Shown here one piece after another: positions 8,939-16,671 of a DNA stretch of 64,000 nucleotides. The position numbers and the translations under genes were made by a program. The stretch lies in the NCBI GenBank assembly GCA_030447725.1, contig JAUJOQ010000004.1, positions 165,231-229,230 on the forward strand, read 5' to 3'. This DNA comes from Thermoleophilaceae bacterium. GTDB lineage: Bacteria; Actinomycetota; Thermoleophilia; Solirubrobacterales; Thermoleophilaceae. Every line of letters starts with the position of its first letter. Position 1 is the first letter of the stretch. The notes under the pieces were generated by a model. It saw only the letters and a program-made list of their open reading frames with translations, was not told where the DNA came from and did not search any database.

Positions 8939-10747
8939 TCACCTGACAGCTGTCTGGCTCACCACGCCCGCCACCTCCTGCCACCAGGCACGCGCCGGGC
9001 CGGTCTCGGCGCGCTGGATCCGGTCGCGGCAGTAGCGGAACAGCCGGCGCTGGCCGCCGGTGGCGACCACGCCGTCGCCGGTGACCGCGAAGCGCCCATC
9101 TGCGAGCAGCATCAGCGCTCCCGGCTCGTCACGGCGCGTGCGCAGCCGGCGCAGCACCGCCGCGCCCTCGATCTCGCCCGGGGCCGCCGGGTCGCCGTGC
9201 TCGGCTCGCCATGGCTTGACGCTGAAGATCGGCGAGCGACCGGTGAATGCCGGCAGCGCCACCTCGGTCTCCTCGAGCGGGCCCGAGCGCCAGCGCTCGA
9301 ACAGCCCCTCGACCTCCGCGCGGGCGGGCTCGCGCACGAGGATGTGCAGGCGGTCGTCGGCCTCGATCTCGGACGAGCCGCGCGGCAGCAGCGCCTCGCC
9401 TCCACGCACGATGATGCTCACCAGTGCGTCCCGCGGCAGCTCGAGCTGGTTCACGGTTCGCGACACGATCGCGTCGGCGGGGTCGACCGGGTACTCGAGC
9501 ACCTCCGCTCCGAGCCGGCGGATGGTGCCCACCTCGTGCAGCGGGCGCGACAGCGCGGGCTCGTCGGTCGTCAGCCCGAGCGCGCGCGCCAGTGGATCGA
9601 ATGTGGCCCCCTGAATCAGCGTCGAGGTGAGCACGACGAAGAACACGAGGTTGAAGAACGAGTCCGCCTTGTCCACACCCTCGATCACCGCGAAGGTGGC
9701 CAGCACGATCGGGATCGCGCCGCGTAGACCGGCCCAGCCGAGCAGGCCCGCCTCCCGCAGGCTGAAGCCGAACGGCATCGTGCACACCGCGGCGGCGAGC
9801 GGACGTGCCAGGAACATCAGCACGGCGGCGATCAGCAGACCCTCGCCCACGATGCCGCCGAGCTCGCCAGGGTTGACGAGCAGTCCGAGCGCCAGGAAGA
9901 CCGCGATCTGGCTGACCCACGACAGGCCGTCGTGGAAGTCCTCGATCGTGCGCCGGGCAGGAATGGTCGCCGAGCCCAGCGCTAGCCCGGTGATGTAGAC
10001 CGAGATGAAGCCCGAGCCGTGCAGCGCGTCCGCGGCGCCAAAGCCGATCGCGGCGGTGGCGATCGACGCGACGGGGTAGAGGCCGGTGCTGGAGAACCGC
10101 GCGCGGCGGAAGGCCAGCGACGCCAGCCGACCCACGCCCAGGCCCACGACGAGCCCGATCGAGAGCTCACCCACCAGCAGCAGCGCCATGTCGGCCGCGC
10201 CGTAGTCGGGCTGTGAGATGTACTCGATGAAGCCGAGCACAAGCACCACCGCCACGGCATCGTTGAACCCCGACTCTCCCTCGAGCACCCGCGCCAGCCG
10301 CCGCCGCAGGCTCGACCCGCGCAGCACCGAGAAGATCGCCGCGCCGTCGGTGGCCGCGACGATCGAGCCCAGCAGCAGCCCCTCCAGCGTGCTCAGATCG
10401 AGCAGCCAGGCGGCCGCCAGGCCGACCACCACGGCGGTGATGAAGGTTCCGATCGTGGCCAGCGTCACGCTCGCGCCGAGCACCGGCCTGATCTCCCCCC
10501 AACCGGCCGCCAGGCCGCCCTCGAACAGGATCAGGGCGAGCGCTACGATGCCGATCGTCCGCGCCAGCTCGACGTCGCTCATGTTGCCGCCGAAGTGGAT
10601 CAGCCCAAGGCCGTCCGAGCCGATCGCCATCCCGAGCGCGAGGAAGAGCACGAGGCCGGGCACCCGCAGGCGCCCGGCGATCAGAGAGGCGGCGATCCCG
10701 AGCCCCAGCAGCGCGCCCGCTACCAGGATGAGGGTGCCGTCGGCCAT
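8939..10747 (-). CDS. Monovalent cation/H+ antiporter, CPA1 NhaP2 (CvrA) type
   Basis: 602-residue inner-membrane cation:proton antiporter. The first about 390 residues form about 11-12 hydrophobic segments, including LFEGGLAAGW and GESGFNDAVAVVL, which matches the conserved ND ion-binding region of the CPA family; GLLGWAGLRGAIPIVLATF is typical of NhaP2. The C-terminal part (SRTVNQLELPRDALVSIIVRGGEALLPRG) is a TrkA-C-like regulatory domain, with a further cytoplasmic extension. The start is placed at ATG 10747 (MADGTLIL); the longer frame to 10882 overlaps the vapC gene. K+ versus Na+ preference cannot be read. Confidence 0.85.
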   Translation of the reverse strand: MADGTLILVAGALLGLGIAASLIAGRLRVPGLVLFLALGMAIGSDGLGLIHFGGNMSDVELARTIGIVALALILFEGGLAAGWGEIRPVLGASVTLATIGTFITAVVVGLAAAWLLDLSTLEGLLLGSIVAATDGAAIFSVLRGSSLRRRLARVLEGESGFNDAVAVVLVLGFIEYISQPDYGAADMALLLVGELSIGLVVGLGVGRLASLAFRRARFSSTGLYPVASIATAAIGFGAADALHGSGFISVYITGLALGSATIPARRTIEDFHDGLSWVSQIAVFLALGLLVNPGELGGIVGEGLLIAAVLMFLARPLAAAVCTMPFGFSLREAGLLGWAGLRGAIPIVLATFAVIEGVDKADSFFNLVFFVVLTSTLIQGATFDPLARALGLTTDEPALSRPLHEVGTIRRLGAEVLEYPVDPADAIVSRTVNQLELPRDALVSIIVRGGEALLPRGSSEIEADDRLHILVREPARAEVEGLFERWRSGPLEETEVALPAFTGRSPIFSVKPWRAEHGDPAAPGEIEGAAVLRRLRTRRDEPGALMLLADGRFAVTGDGVVATGGQRRLFRYCRDRIQRAETGPARAWWQEVAGVVSQTAVR

Positions 10748-10781
10748 GCGCGGCGAGTCTATGGAGGCGGCGTGTGGCGGC

Positions 10782-11156
10782 TCAGGCGGCGAGCAGGGGC
10801 ACGTCGTAGACGGCAAGTCCTGCGTCTCGCGTGACCAGCGTAAGGCGCTCGAGCCTCGCCTGGGCGACCAGCATTCGATCAAAGGGATCGCCGTGATGGC
10901 GGGGCAGCCGCGCGGCGCCCATGGCGTGCTCGAAGGTCACGGGCATCTCGGTGAAGGCGTTCTCGCGGGCCTGGTCGACGATGTCGGTACGCAGGTCGAG
11001 CTTGCCGCTCGCCGCCTTGATCTCCGCCTCCCAGACGCTGGCTGCGCTGACGAGCACCTCGGTCGTCTCCTCCGCGATCGCTTCGAGGGCCTCATCGGAC
11101 AGTGCTTGGCGCGTCAGCCACCAGATGAGCACATGAGTATCGAGGAGCAGCCTCAC
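10782..11156 (-). CDS. vapC: VapC-type PIN-domain toxin
   Basis: 124-residue PIN ribonuclease, probable toxin. The first catalytic aspartate lies in LLLDTHVLIWWL (D6), the central acidic residue in SAASVWEAEIK, and the C-terminal pair in HHGDPFDRMLVAQA, followed by LTLVTRDA. PIN toxins cleave RNA in a Mg-dependent way. It overlaps the upstream Phd-type antitoxin by 4 nt (11153-11156), so the two are translationally coupled. Length and motif order are normal for the family. Confidence 0.88.
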   Translation of the reverse strand: MRLLLDTHVLIWWLTRQALSDEALEAIAEETTEVLVSAASVWEAEIKAASGKLDLRTDIVDQARENAFTEMPVTFEHAMGAARLPRHHGDPFDRMLVAQARLERLTLVTRDAGLAVYDVPLLAA

Positions 11157-11401
11157 TCCCCGTCGTCGAGCATCCCGAAGTCACGCGCGATCTGCTGATC
11201 GTATTCATCGAATCCCGGCAGGATCTTGATCAGGCCCTCGGCCGACCCCGGTTGGCGACGCCCACGCGTGCGGCCATGCGGCACCAACCGCGCGACCGGG
11301 CGTCCCGCCCGCGCCACGACGATCTCCTCGCCGGCCTCGACGCGCGAGAGTAGCTTCGAGAGGTGCGTCTTCGCCTCGTGCACGTTCACCTGGGCGGCCA
11401 T
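11153..11401 (-). CDS. Phd/YefM-type antitoxin
   Basis: 82-residue antitoxin. VNVHEAKTHLSKLLSRVEAGEEIVVARAGRPVARLVP is the Phd/YefM DNA-binding fold; the C-terminal about 35 residues, ending in a flexible acidic stretch, would bind the PIN toxin encoded immediately downstream. In this family the antitoxin, alone or with toxin, represses its own promoter. A -10-like TAAACT lies 6 nt before the ATG, suggesting a leaderless transcript. Confidence 0.87.
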   Translation of the reverse strand: MAAQVNVHEAKTHLSKLLSRVEAGEEIVVARAGRPVARLVPHGRTRGRRQPGSAEGLIKILPGFDEYDQQIARDFGMLDDGE

Positions 11402-11407
11402 TAGTCC

Positions 11408-11413
11408 AGTTTA
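11408..11413 (-). promoter_or_regulatory. -10-like element of a probable leaderless promoter for the Phd/VapC pair
   Basis: On the minus strand TAAACT is followed by 6 nt and then the ATG of the antitoxin gene, placing the expected transcription start at or next to the start codon. No Shine-Dalgarno sequence can fit. No clear -35 element is seen. Confidence 0.45.
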
Positions 11414-11465
11414 GCCCACTGTGCCTGCATGCGATCTTGCACCCTGTGCATGCTGGGCCGCATGA

Positions 11466-11696
11466 GTGAAGATCATTCAGGTCCGCAATGTGAAGGACGA
11501 GACCCACGCGGCCCTCCGCCGCCGGGCCGGGGCGGCGGGGATCTCGCTCCAGGAGTACCTCGCGCGCGAGCTGGACGAGCTGGTGGCGCGTCCAACCGTT
11601 GAGGGAGTGCTCGAGCGGGCCGGCTCGCGCTCGGGCGGCCAGGTGGGTCTCGCCGCGGCCGCGGAGCAGCTGCGGGCCGAGCGTGAGGCGCGGTGA
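11466..11696 (+). CDS. FitA/VapB-like ribbon-helix-helix antitoxin, now without an intact toxin
   Basis: 76 residues. IQVRNVKDETHAALRRRAGAAGISLQEYLARELDEL matches the FitA-like ribbon-helix-helix antitoxins (IQVRNVP-D-x-H-x-x-L-x-x-RA-x-x-x-G-x-SLQEYL). GTG start at 11466. The stop overlaps the beginning of a PIN-toxin remnant in the usual antitoxin-toxin coupled arrangement, so this is the surviving half of a degraded module. It is still intact and may act on other PIN toxins or only autoregulate; that is inference. Confidence 0.8.
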   Translation: MKIIQVRNVKDETHAALRRRAGAAGISLQEYLARELDELVARPTVEGVLERAGSRSGGQVGLAAAAEQLRAEREAR

Positions 11697-11927
11697 TCGT
11701 CGTCGACGCCTCCGTTCCGGCGAACGTCGTGGGCGTGGCCGGTGGTGCGCTACCCGCATCTGCCGAGCGCCCGGCGGGTGTGGCAGCTCCGCGAGCACGT
11801 GACCGCGTATGACGTGCTCTACGTCGATCTTGCCGAGGCGCTCGACTGCCCGCTGATCACTGCAGACGCCCGGCTCGCCGGCGCGCGGGGTCCACGCTGT
11901 CGCATCGACCTGTTGCGCTCAGGCTGA
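11693..11927 (+). pseudogene. vapC: Remnant of a vapC PIN toxin (internal deletion and frameshift)
   Basis: Starting with GTG at 11693, overlapping the antitoxin stop, the frame reads IVVDASVPANVVG, the beginning of a PIN domain with its first aspartate. After about 15 residues the reading shifts: from about 11739 another frame gives VVRYPHLPSARRVWQLREHVTAYDVLYVDLAEALDCPLITADARLA, the C-terminal third of the same PIN family, with the AYD...TADARL acidic residues. About 60 central residues are missing and the two parts are in different frames, so no active toxin can be made. The end overlaps the convergent HAD gene by 9 nt. Confidence 0.75.
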
Positions 11928-12632
11928 GGCCTGGCGCTCGGCCAGCTCGGCCAAACCCCACAGGTCGCCCCACTCGTAGTCGGGGCGCTCGTCGCCCGGC
12001 GGCTGCTCGCGGTGGCGGTTGATCCACGCCGTCTGCAGGCCCACCTCCCGCGCGGGGGCGATGTCGTACTGAAAGCCGAAGGCAACGTGCAGGATCTCCT
12101 CCGGCTTGGCGCGCGCGTGCTCGAGCGCGCGGGTGAAGGCGGTCGGGTCGGGCTTGTAGGCGCGCACGTCCTCGGCCACGACCACGGCGTCGAAGGTCAG
12201 GGGCGAGAGTTGGCGCAGGGTCTGCTCCATGATGTAGCGGTCGGTGTTGGAGATGATCATCAGGCGCAGGCCGGCCTCCCTCGCGCGCATGAGCGCCGGG
12301 ATCGTGTCCGGGAACGGCTGCCAGGCCTGCATCGCTCGTTCGAGCGCCTCGCCTTCCTTGGTGTTCCAGCGGTAGCCGCGCTCGCCCACCCAGGTGCGCA
12401 GCGAGGTGCTGAGCACCTCGCGGTAGGTGCGGTACTCCTCCTGGATCGCCTCGAACTGGATCTCCTCCCAGCGCTCACGCAGCCGCCGGCCCGGACCGGG
12501 GTCGAAGTCGCCGTTGCGGCGTGCCAGGTCATACAGGAACGCGGCCGCCCCGCCCTCCCAGTCGACGAGGGTGCCGTAACAGTCGAAACTGGCGACTTTG
12601 ACGGGGGGCACGCCGCCTACACTCTCACCCAT
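11919..12632 (-). CDS. HAD-superfamily hydrolase, type II haloacid dehalogenase-like
   Basis: About 237 residues. FDCYGTLVDWEGG is HAD motif I (nucleophile and acid/base aspartates), LMIISNTDR is motif II, and AYKPDPTAF is motif III lysine; the motif IV region is HVAFGFQYDIAPAREVGLQTAWINR, where F-Q replaces the more usual D-x-x-x-D-like start. The fold and FDCYGTLVDW motif resemble L-2-haloacid dehalogenase-like proteins, but many such proteins are general phosphatases, so the substrate is open. Start taken at ATG 12632; GTG 12611 is an alternative. Its 5' end overlaps the divergent yqeY gene. Confidence 0.75.
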   Translation of the reverse strand: MGESVGGVPPVKVASFDCYGTLVDWEGGAAAFLYDLARRNGDFDPGPGRRLRERWEEIQFEAIQEEYRTYREVLSTSLRTWVGERGYRWNTKEGEALERAMQAWQPFPDTIPALMRAREAGLRLMIISNTDRYIMEQTLRQLSPLTFDAVVVAEDVRAYKPDPTAFTRALEHARAKPEEILHVAFGFQYDIAPAREVGLQTAWINRHREQPPGDERPDYEWGDLWGLAELAERQASA

Positions 12633-13062
12633 AGCACTGATCGAGCGCATCCAGGCCGACGCCGTGACCGCCCTCAAGGCGCGCGAGCGCGAGCGTGCCG
12701 GCGCGCTGCGGCTGATCGTGTCCGAGCTCCAGAAGGCCGAGAAGGACGGAGGCGCGGACGAGGTCGAGGTGCTGCAGCGCGAGCGTAAGCGCCGCCTGGA
12801 GTCCGCGCAGGCCTACCGCGACGCCGAGCGAGCCGATCTGGCCGCCTCCGAGGAGCGCGAGGCCGAGCTGATCGAGGGCTACATGCCCCGCCAGCTCTCC
12901 GACGAGGAGCTGCACGCGATCGTCGGGGATGCCGTGGCGCAGTCGGGAGCCTCGTCGCCGAAGGAGATGGGCAAGGTGATGGCCGCGGTCATGCCGCAGG
13001 TCAGGGGTCGCGCGGACGGCCGGCGCGTGAGCGCGGTCGTACAGGAGAAGCTCACCATCTAG
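12598..13062 (+). CDS. YqeY/GatB-like protein
   Basis: Up to 154 residues, YqeY family (GatB/Yqey-type fold linked to tRNA amidotransferase, cellular role unclear). LIERIQADAVTALKARERERAGALRLIVSELQKAEKDGG and the C-terminal MGKVMAAVMPQVRGRADGRRVSAVVQEKL are typical. The 5' end is uncertain: TTG at 12598 is the only conventional start ahead of the conserved region and makes the gene overlap the divergent HAD gene; the conserved part begins at ALIERIQ (about 12634), just after TACACT plus 7 nt, which could mean a leaderless non-canonical start. The stop overlaps the phoH GTG by 1 nt. Confidence 0.75.
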   Translation: MTGGTPPTLSPIALIERIQADAVTALKARERERAGALRLIVSELQKAEKDGGADEVEVLQRERKRRLESAQAYRDAERADLAASEEREAELIEGYMPRQLSDEELHAIVGDAVAQSGASSPKEMGKVMAAVMPQVRGRADGRRVSAVVQEKLTI

Positions 13063-15113
13063 TGCGCAGGCAGCTCGAGCTATCCAACGAGGTGGCCGCC
13101 GAATTGGCCGGCGCCAACGACATGATCATCCGCACCCTCGAGGACCATCTCGACTGCGACGTGTACCTGCGCGGCAACGTGCTCACGCTCGACGGCTCGC
13201 AGCAGGACGTGACCATGGGGGAGACCGTGGTGCGCGAGCTATCGGACCTGGTGGGTCAGGGCCACGAGGTGGCTCCCGGCACGATCGATGCCATCAGCTC
13301 GGCGCTGGAGCGACACGAGAGCCCGGGCCGGATCCTGGAGGACGTGGTCTGGCGTCACCGGAGCCTGAAGGTCGCGCCCAAGACCGTGAACCAGAAGCGC
13401 TACGTGGACGCGATGCGCCGTCAGACGATCGCGGTCGGCATCGGCCCGGCCGGCACCGGCAAGTCCTTTCTGGCGGTAGCGATGGCGGTGGCCGCCCTCC
13501 AGCGCCGCGAGGTCAACCGGATCGTGCTCACCCGCCCGGCCGTCGAGGCCGGCGAGCGGCTGGGCTTTCTGCCCGGGGACCTGATGGCCAAGGTGGATCC
13601 CTACCTGCGCCCGCTGTTCGACGCCCTCTACGACATGCTCGAGCCCGAGAAGGTAAACCAGCACCTCGAGCGCGGCGTGATCGAGGTGGCGCCGCTGGCG
13701 TTCATGCGTGGCCGGGCGCAACCCCTCGACCGTCAGGTGCTGACTGTCTCCGGATTCCGCCCGATCGGATCGCTGCAGGTGGGTGATCTGGTTGTCGGCT
13801 CTGACGGCCAGCCGACGCCCGTTCTCGGCATTTATCCGCAGGGGCGCAGGGAAGTCTTCCGAGTTCGCGCTCAGGACGGTGCGGCAACGGTGTGCTGCGG
13901 CGAGCACCTGTGGTTCGTCACCACGCCCTATGATCGAAGGCACGGCAAGCGGGGGCGTGTGATCGACACGCGGGCGATGGCTGGCCGCCTGCGACAGAAC
14001 CATCAGCATCGCTTCGAGCTTCCCCTGTTGGGCGCGCCGCCCGAGCTCCAGCCGCGCGAGGTTCCGCTGGATCCGTACGCGCTCGGCCTCCTGCTCGGAG
14101 ACGGCTGCTTGACCACCCTCACGACGCCCAGCTTCACGACCGCAGATCCGGAGTTGGCGGAGGCGCTCGAGGCGGCGCTGCCCGGCATCGAGCTACGCCG
14201 CAAGAGCCAAGTCGATTACGTCCTACGCCATCCGGAGGGAGGGCGCGGCGGAGTGATCGTCTCCAACCCCGTGACGGTCGCGATCCGCGAGTTGGGCCTG
14301 GCCGGCGCGCGCTCCAGCACGAAGTTCGTGCCTGATCTCTACCTCCGGAATGCCCCTGAAGTGCGTCTGAGCATCCTCCAGGGCCTGCTGGACAGCGATG
14401 GCGGCCCTGTGAAGCAGCGCGGACGCACGTGCCGGATCCAGTACTCGTCCTGTTCGAAGCGGCTGGCGGACGACGTCGTCTTTCTGGTCCGTTCCCTCGG
14501 CGGCGTCGCGTACCGCCGAACGCGCGCAGCCGCCGGGCGGGCGCCCGGGCGGGCTCGAGGCCGGGCTGTTCATCACCGCTCCGACGCATTCGTGCTCAAC
14601 ATCCGGCTCCCCGGCGGCCTTGAGCCTTTCCGGCTTTCACGGAAGCGTGACATCTACCAGCAGCTTGGCGGTGGCCGCCCCATGCGGTTCGTGGACAGCA
14701 TCGAGCCGGCCGGTGAGACAGAGACAGTCTGCATCCAGGTGGCTGCCGCAGACTCTCTGTACGTAACCGACGACTTCCTCGTGACGCACAACACCCTCAA
14801 TGACGCGTTCATCATCGTCGACGAGGCACAGAACACCACGCCGGAGCAGATGAAGATGGTGCTCACCCGCCTGGGTTTCAACTCGAAGATGGTGGTAACC
14901 GGCGACGTGACCCAGGTCGACCTGCCCAAGGACCAGCGCTCGGGGTTGATGGTGATCGGCGACATCCTGGCCGACGTCGAGGGCATCGAGTTCGTGCGCT
15001 TCGGCGATGAGGACGTGGTGCGCCACAAGCTCGTGCAGCGGATCGTGGCCGCGTACAACGCCCACGCCGAGCAGCAGGCGCCCGAGCTGCGTACGGCGCG
15101 CAACAAGGCCTGA
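13062..15113 (+). CDS. phoH: PhoH-family ATPase interrupted in frame by an intein
   Basis: 683-residue precursor. The extein parts together give a 324-residue PhoH-like protein, the usual family length: a KH/R3H-like N-terminal region, Walker A GPAGTGKS at residues 128-135, and, after the insert, Walker B IIVDEAQNTTPEQMKM and TGDVTQVDLP. PhoH-like proteins are predicted RNA-linked NTPases/helicases. Between MRGR and TLNDAFII sits a 359-residue intein (13716-14792), so Walker A and B are separated until protein splicing. GTG start overlaps the yqeY stop; ybeY and era follow in the common phoH-ybeY-era order, pointing to rRNA processing. Confidence 0.92.
   Translation: MRRQLELSNEVAAELAGANDMIIRTLEDHLDCDVYLRGNVLTLDGSQQDVTMGETVVRELSDLVGQGHEVAPGTIDAISSALERHESPGRILEDVVWRHRSLKVAPKTVNQKRYVDAMRRQTIAVGIGPAGTGKSFLAVAMAVAALQRREVNRIVLTRPAVEAGERLGFLPGDLMAKVDPYLRPLFDALYDMLEPEKVNQHLERGVIEVAPLAFMRGRAQPLDRQVLTVSGFRPIGSLQVGDLVVGSDGQPTPVLGIYPQGRREVFRVRAQDGAATVCCGEHLWFVTTPYDRRHGKRGRVIDTRAMAGRLRQNHQHRFELPLLGAPPELQPREVPLDPYALGLLLGDGCLTTLTTPSFTTADPELAEALEAALPGIELRRKSQVDYVLRHPEGGRGGVIVSNPVTVAIRELGLAGARSSTKFVPDLYLRNAPEVRLSILQGLLDSDGGPVKQRGRTCRIQYSSCSKRLADDVVFLVRSLGGVAYRRTRAAAGRAPGRARGRAVHHRSDAFVLNIRLPGGLEPFRLSRKRDIYQQLGGGRPMRFVDSIEPAGETETVCIQVAAADSLYVTDDFLVTHNTLNDAFIIVDEAQNTTPEQMKMVLTRLGFNSKMVVTGDVTQVDLPKDQRSGLMVIGDILADVEGIEFVRFGDEDVVRHKLVQRIVAAYNAHAEQQAPELRTARNKA
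13716..14792 (+). other. Intein with class 3 hallmarks and LAGLIDADG endonuclease motifs, inside PhoH
   Basis: 359 residues, precursor residues 219-577. The first residue is Ala, so the usual Cys1/Ser1 nucleophile is missing. QVLTVSGFRPIGSLQVGDLVVG is block A; GEHLWFV gives a block B Trp (precursor W284); ETVCIQV gives a block F Cys (C557); the end VTHN has Thr575, His576 and Asn577, followed by +1 Thr. The Trp-Cys-Thr set with no N-terminal nucleophile is the signature of class 3 inteins, in which the block F Cys starts splicing. ALGLLLGDGCL and LQGLLDSDGG are the two LAGLIDADG homing-endonuclease motifs with both acidic residues kept. The insert has no stops or shifts. Confidence 0.9.
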
Positions 15114-15132
15114 CCTTTCAGGGGATCGGCCG

Positions 15133-15504
15133 CTGATCGAAGTCGAGGTGATAGGCGCGCACGACCGTGATCTGCGCCCGGCGGCGGAGGCGGCGCTGGC
15201 CGCGGCCGGCGTCGACGAGGGCCACGTGGCGATCGCGCTGGTCTCCGAGGAGGAGATCGGGCGCCTCAACCGCGAGCACCGCGCCCTCGACCGGCCCACG
15301 GACGTGCTGTCCTTCCCCGTCGACGAGAAGGGCCCCGCGGCGGGCCCGCGCGAGCTGGGCGACGTGGTGATCTGCCCCGATCACACCGAGGACCTCGTGG
15401 AAGCCACGGTCCACGGGGTGCTGCACCTCTGCGGCTACGACCACGAGCGCGACGCGGGCGAGATGCTCGCCCTGCAGGACCGCGTGATGGAAGGCCTCGG
15501 ATGA
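15133..15504 (+). CDS. ybeY: Endoribonuclease YbeY
   Basis: About 123 residues; single-strand-specific metallo-endoribonuclease in 16S rRNA maturation and ribosome quality control. The zinc motif HGVLHLCGYDHERD (H-x3-H-x5-H) is complete, and LNREHRALDRPTDVLSFP and ELGDVVIC are also conserved. Start: an AGGGG run follows the phoH stop and CTG at 15133 (encoding the residue before IEVEV) is well spaced from it; GTG at 15148 is the conventional alternative. The stop overlaps the era ATG by 4 nt. Confidence 0.88.
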   Translation: MIEVEVIGAHDRDLRPAAEAALAAAGVDEGHVAIALVSEEEIGRLNREHRALDRPTDVLSFPVDEKGPAAGPRELGDVVICPDHTEDLVEATVHGVLHLCGYDHERDAGEMLALQDRVMEGLG

Positions 15505-16382
15505 GCAGGGCGGGGTTCGTGGCGCTCGCCGGACGTCCCAATGCCGGCAAGTCCACCCTGGTGAACCGCGTGGTGGGTGACAAGGTGGCGATCGTCTCCG
15601 ACAAGCCCCAGACCACTCGCCGCGAGGTCCGCGGGATCGCCACCGGTGGCGACTGGCAGCTGGTGCTGGTGGACCTGCCGGGCATGCAGAAGCCGCGCGA
15701 CCGGATGACCGAGCGGATGCAGCGCCGCGTGGAGCAGGCCCTCTCGGACGCCGATGCCGTGCTGTTCGTGCTCAACGGCGAGCAGGAGGTGGGCGCCGGC
15801 GACCGCTTCATCGCCCGGGCGGTGCGCAAGGCGGGCATCCCGGCGGTCATCGCGCTGAACAAGGTCGACCGCCTGAGCCGCAGCCGCACGCTCGACGCGC
15901 TCACGGACACGGCGGATCTTGGCCTGCCCGGCGAGATCTTTCCCATCAGCGCCCGCACCGGATCGGGGGTCGCGCCGCTGGTCGACCACCTGGTCGAGAT
16001 GCTGCCCGAGGGGCCCTTCCTCTATCCACCGGAGGACCGCAGCGACCTCGCAGAGCACGTGCATCTGGCGGAGCTGGTGCGCGAGCAGGTGCTGCTGCGC
16101 ACCCGTGAGGAGATCCCGCATGCGGTCGACGTGCAGGTGGTGGACGTGATCGAGCGCGCGGACGGCCTGCTGCGCGTGGAGGCGCTCGCCTGGGTCGAGA
16201 GCGACACCCAGAAGGCGATCCTGATCGGCGCCCGGGGCCGGATGGTCAAGGCGGTGGGGATGGCGGCGAGGAAGTCGATCGAGGCCTCGACCGGGCGCCG
16301 CTGCCACCTCGACCTGCGCGTGCAGGTGCGCCGCGGCTGGCGCGGCGACGAGAGCCTGCTCGACCGCCTCGGCATCGAGTAG
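15501..16382 (+). CDS. era: GTPase Era
   Basis: 293-residue GTPase that binds 16S rRNA and helps 30S assembly. G1 GRPNAGKST (residues 11-19), G2 region KPQTTR, G3 DLPG, G4 NKVD and G5 SAR are all present in the N-terminal half; the C-terminal KH domain is recognisable by GRMVKAVGMAARKSIEASTGRRCHLDLRVQV. ATG overlaps the ybeY stop (ATGA), so yqeY-phoH-ybeY-era read as one operon. Confidence 0.96.
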   Translation: MSRAGFVALAGRPNAGKSTLVNRVVGDKVAIVSDKPQTTRREVRGIATGGDWQLVLVDLPGMQKPRDRMTERMQRRVEQALSDADAVLFVLNGEQEVGAGDRFIARAVRKAGIPAVIALNKVDRLSRSRTLDALTDTADLGLPGEIFPISARTGSGVAPLVDHLVEMLPEGPFLYPPEDRSDLAEHVHLAELVREQVLLRTREEIPHAVDVQVVDVIERADGLLRVEALAWVESDTQKAILIGARGRMVKAVGMAARKSIEASTGRRCHLDLRVQVRRGWRGDESLLDRLGIE

Positions 16383-16391
16383 GGACCGGGT

Positions 16392-16397
16392 TATACT
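16392..16397 (+). promoter_or_regulatory. -10 element of a probable leaderless promoter for an AbrB/PIN module
   Basis: TATACT lies 7 nt before the ATG of the AbrB-type antitoxin gene and just after the era stop. This spacing puts the expected transcription start on the A of ATG. No Shine-Dalgarno sequence is present. Confidence 0.55.
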
Positions 16398-16404
16398 GGA
16401 CGGT

Positions 16405-16671
16405 ATGACTCGGATGAAGGTCGGTTCGAAGGGCCAAGTCGTGATCCCGAAGGAGGTGCGCGACCGGCTCGATCTCAGGCCCGGCGACGAGGTCGTCGTG
16501 GATGCGATCAACGGCGAAGCTCGTGTCCGGCGGGTCACCCGTGCAGACCAGCTGCTCGGGATGTTCGCGGGAGGGCCCAGCATGACTGCAGAGCTGGAAC
16601 GCGAGCACCTGCGCGAGATCGCACACGATGAGCGCCGACAGCGGGCGCTCGACGCCGGCCGGATGTGGTAG
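16405..16671 (+). CDS. vapB: AbrB/SpoVT-type antitoxin (VapB/MazE-like)
   Basis: 88 residues. MKVGSKGQVVIPKEVRDRLDLRPGDEVVVDAINGEARVRRV is a swapped-hairpin AbrB DNA-binding domain (residues 4-45); the remaining 40 residues would be the toxin-binding tail. It overlaps the following PIN toxin by 7 nt in another frame. Probably autoregulates from the leaderless promoter at 16392-16397. Confidence 0.88.
   Translation: MTRMKVGSKGQVVIPKEVRDRLDLRPGDEVVVDAINGEARVRRVTRADQLLGMFAGGPSMTAELEREHLREIAHDERRQRALDAGRMW

Noticed and set aside
15007-15132. Upstream extension of ybeY to ATG 15007
   Set aside because: It lies inside phoH in another frame and the encoded residues do not resemble YbeY; the conserved region starts at IEVEV.
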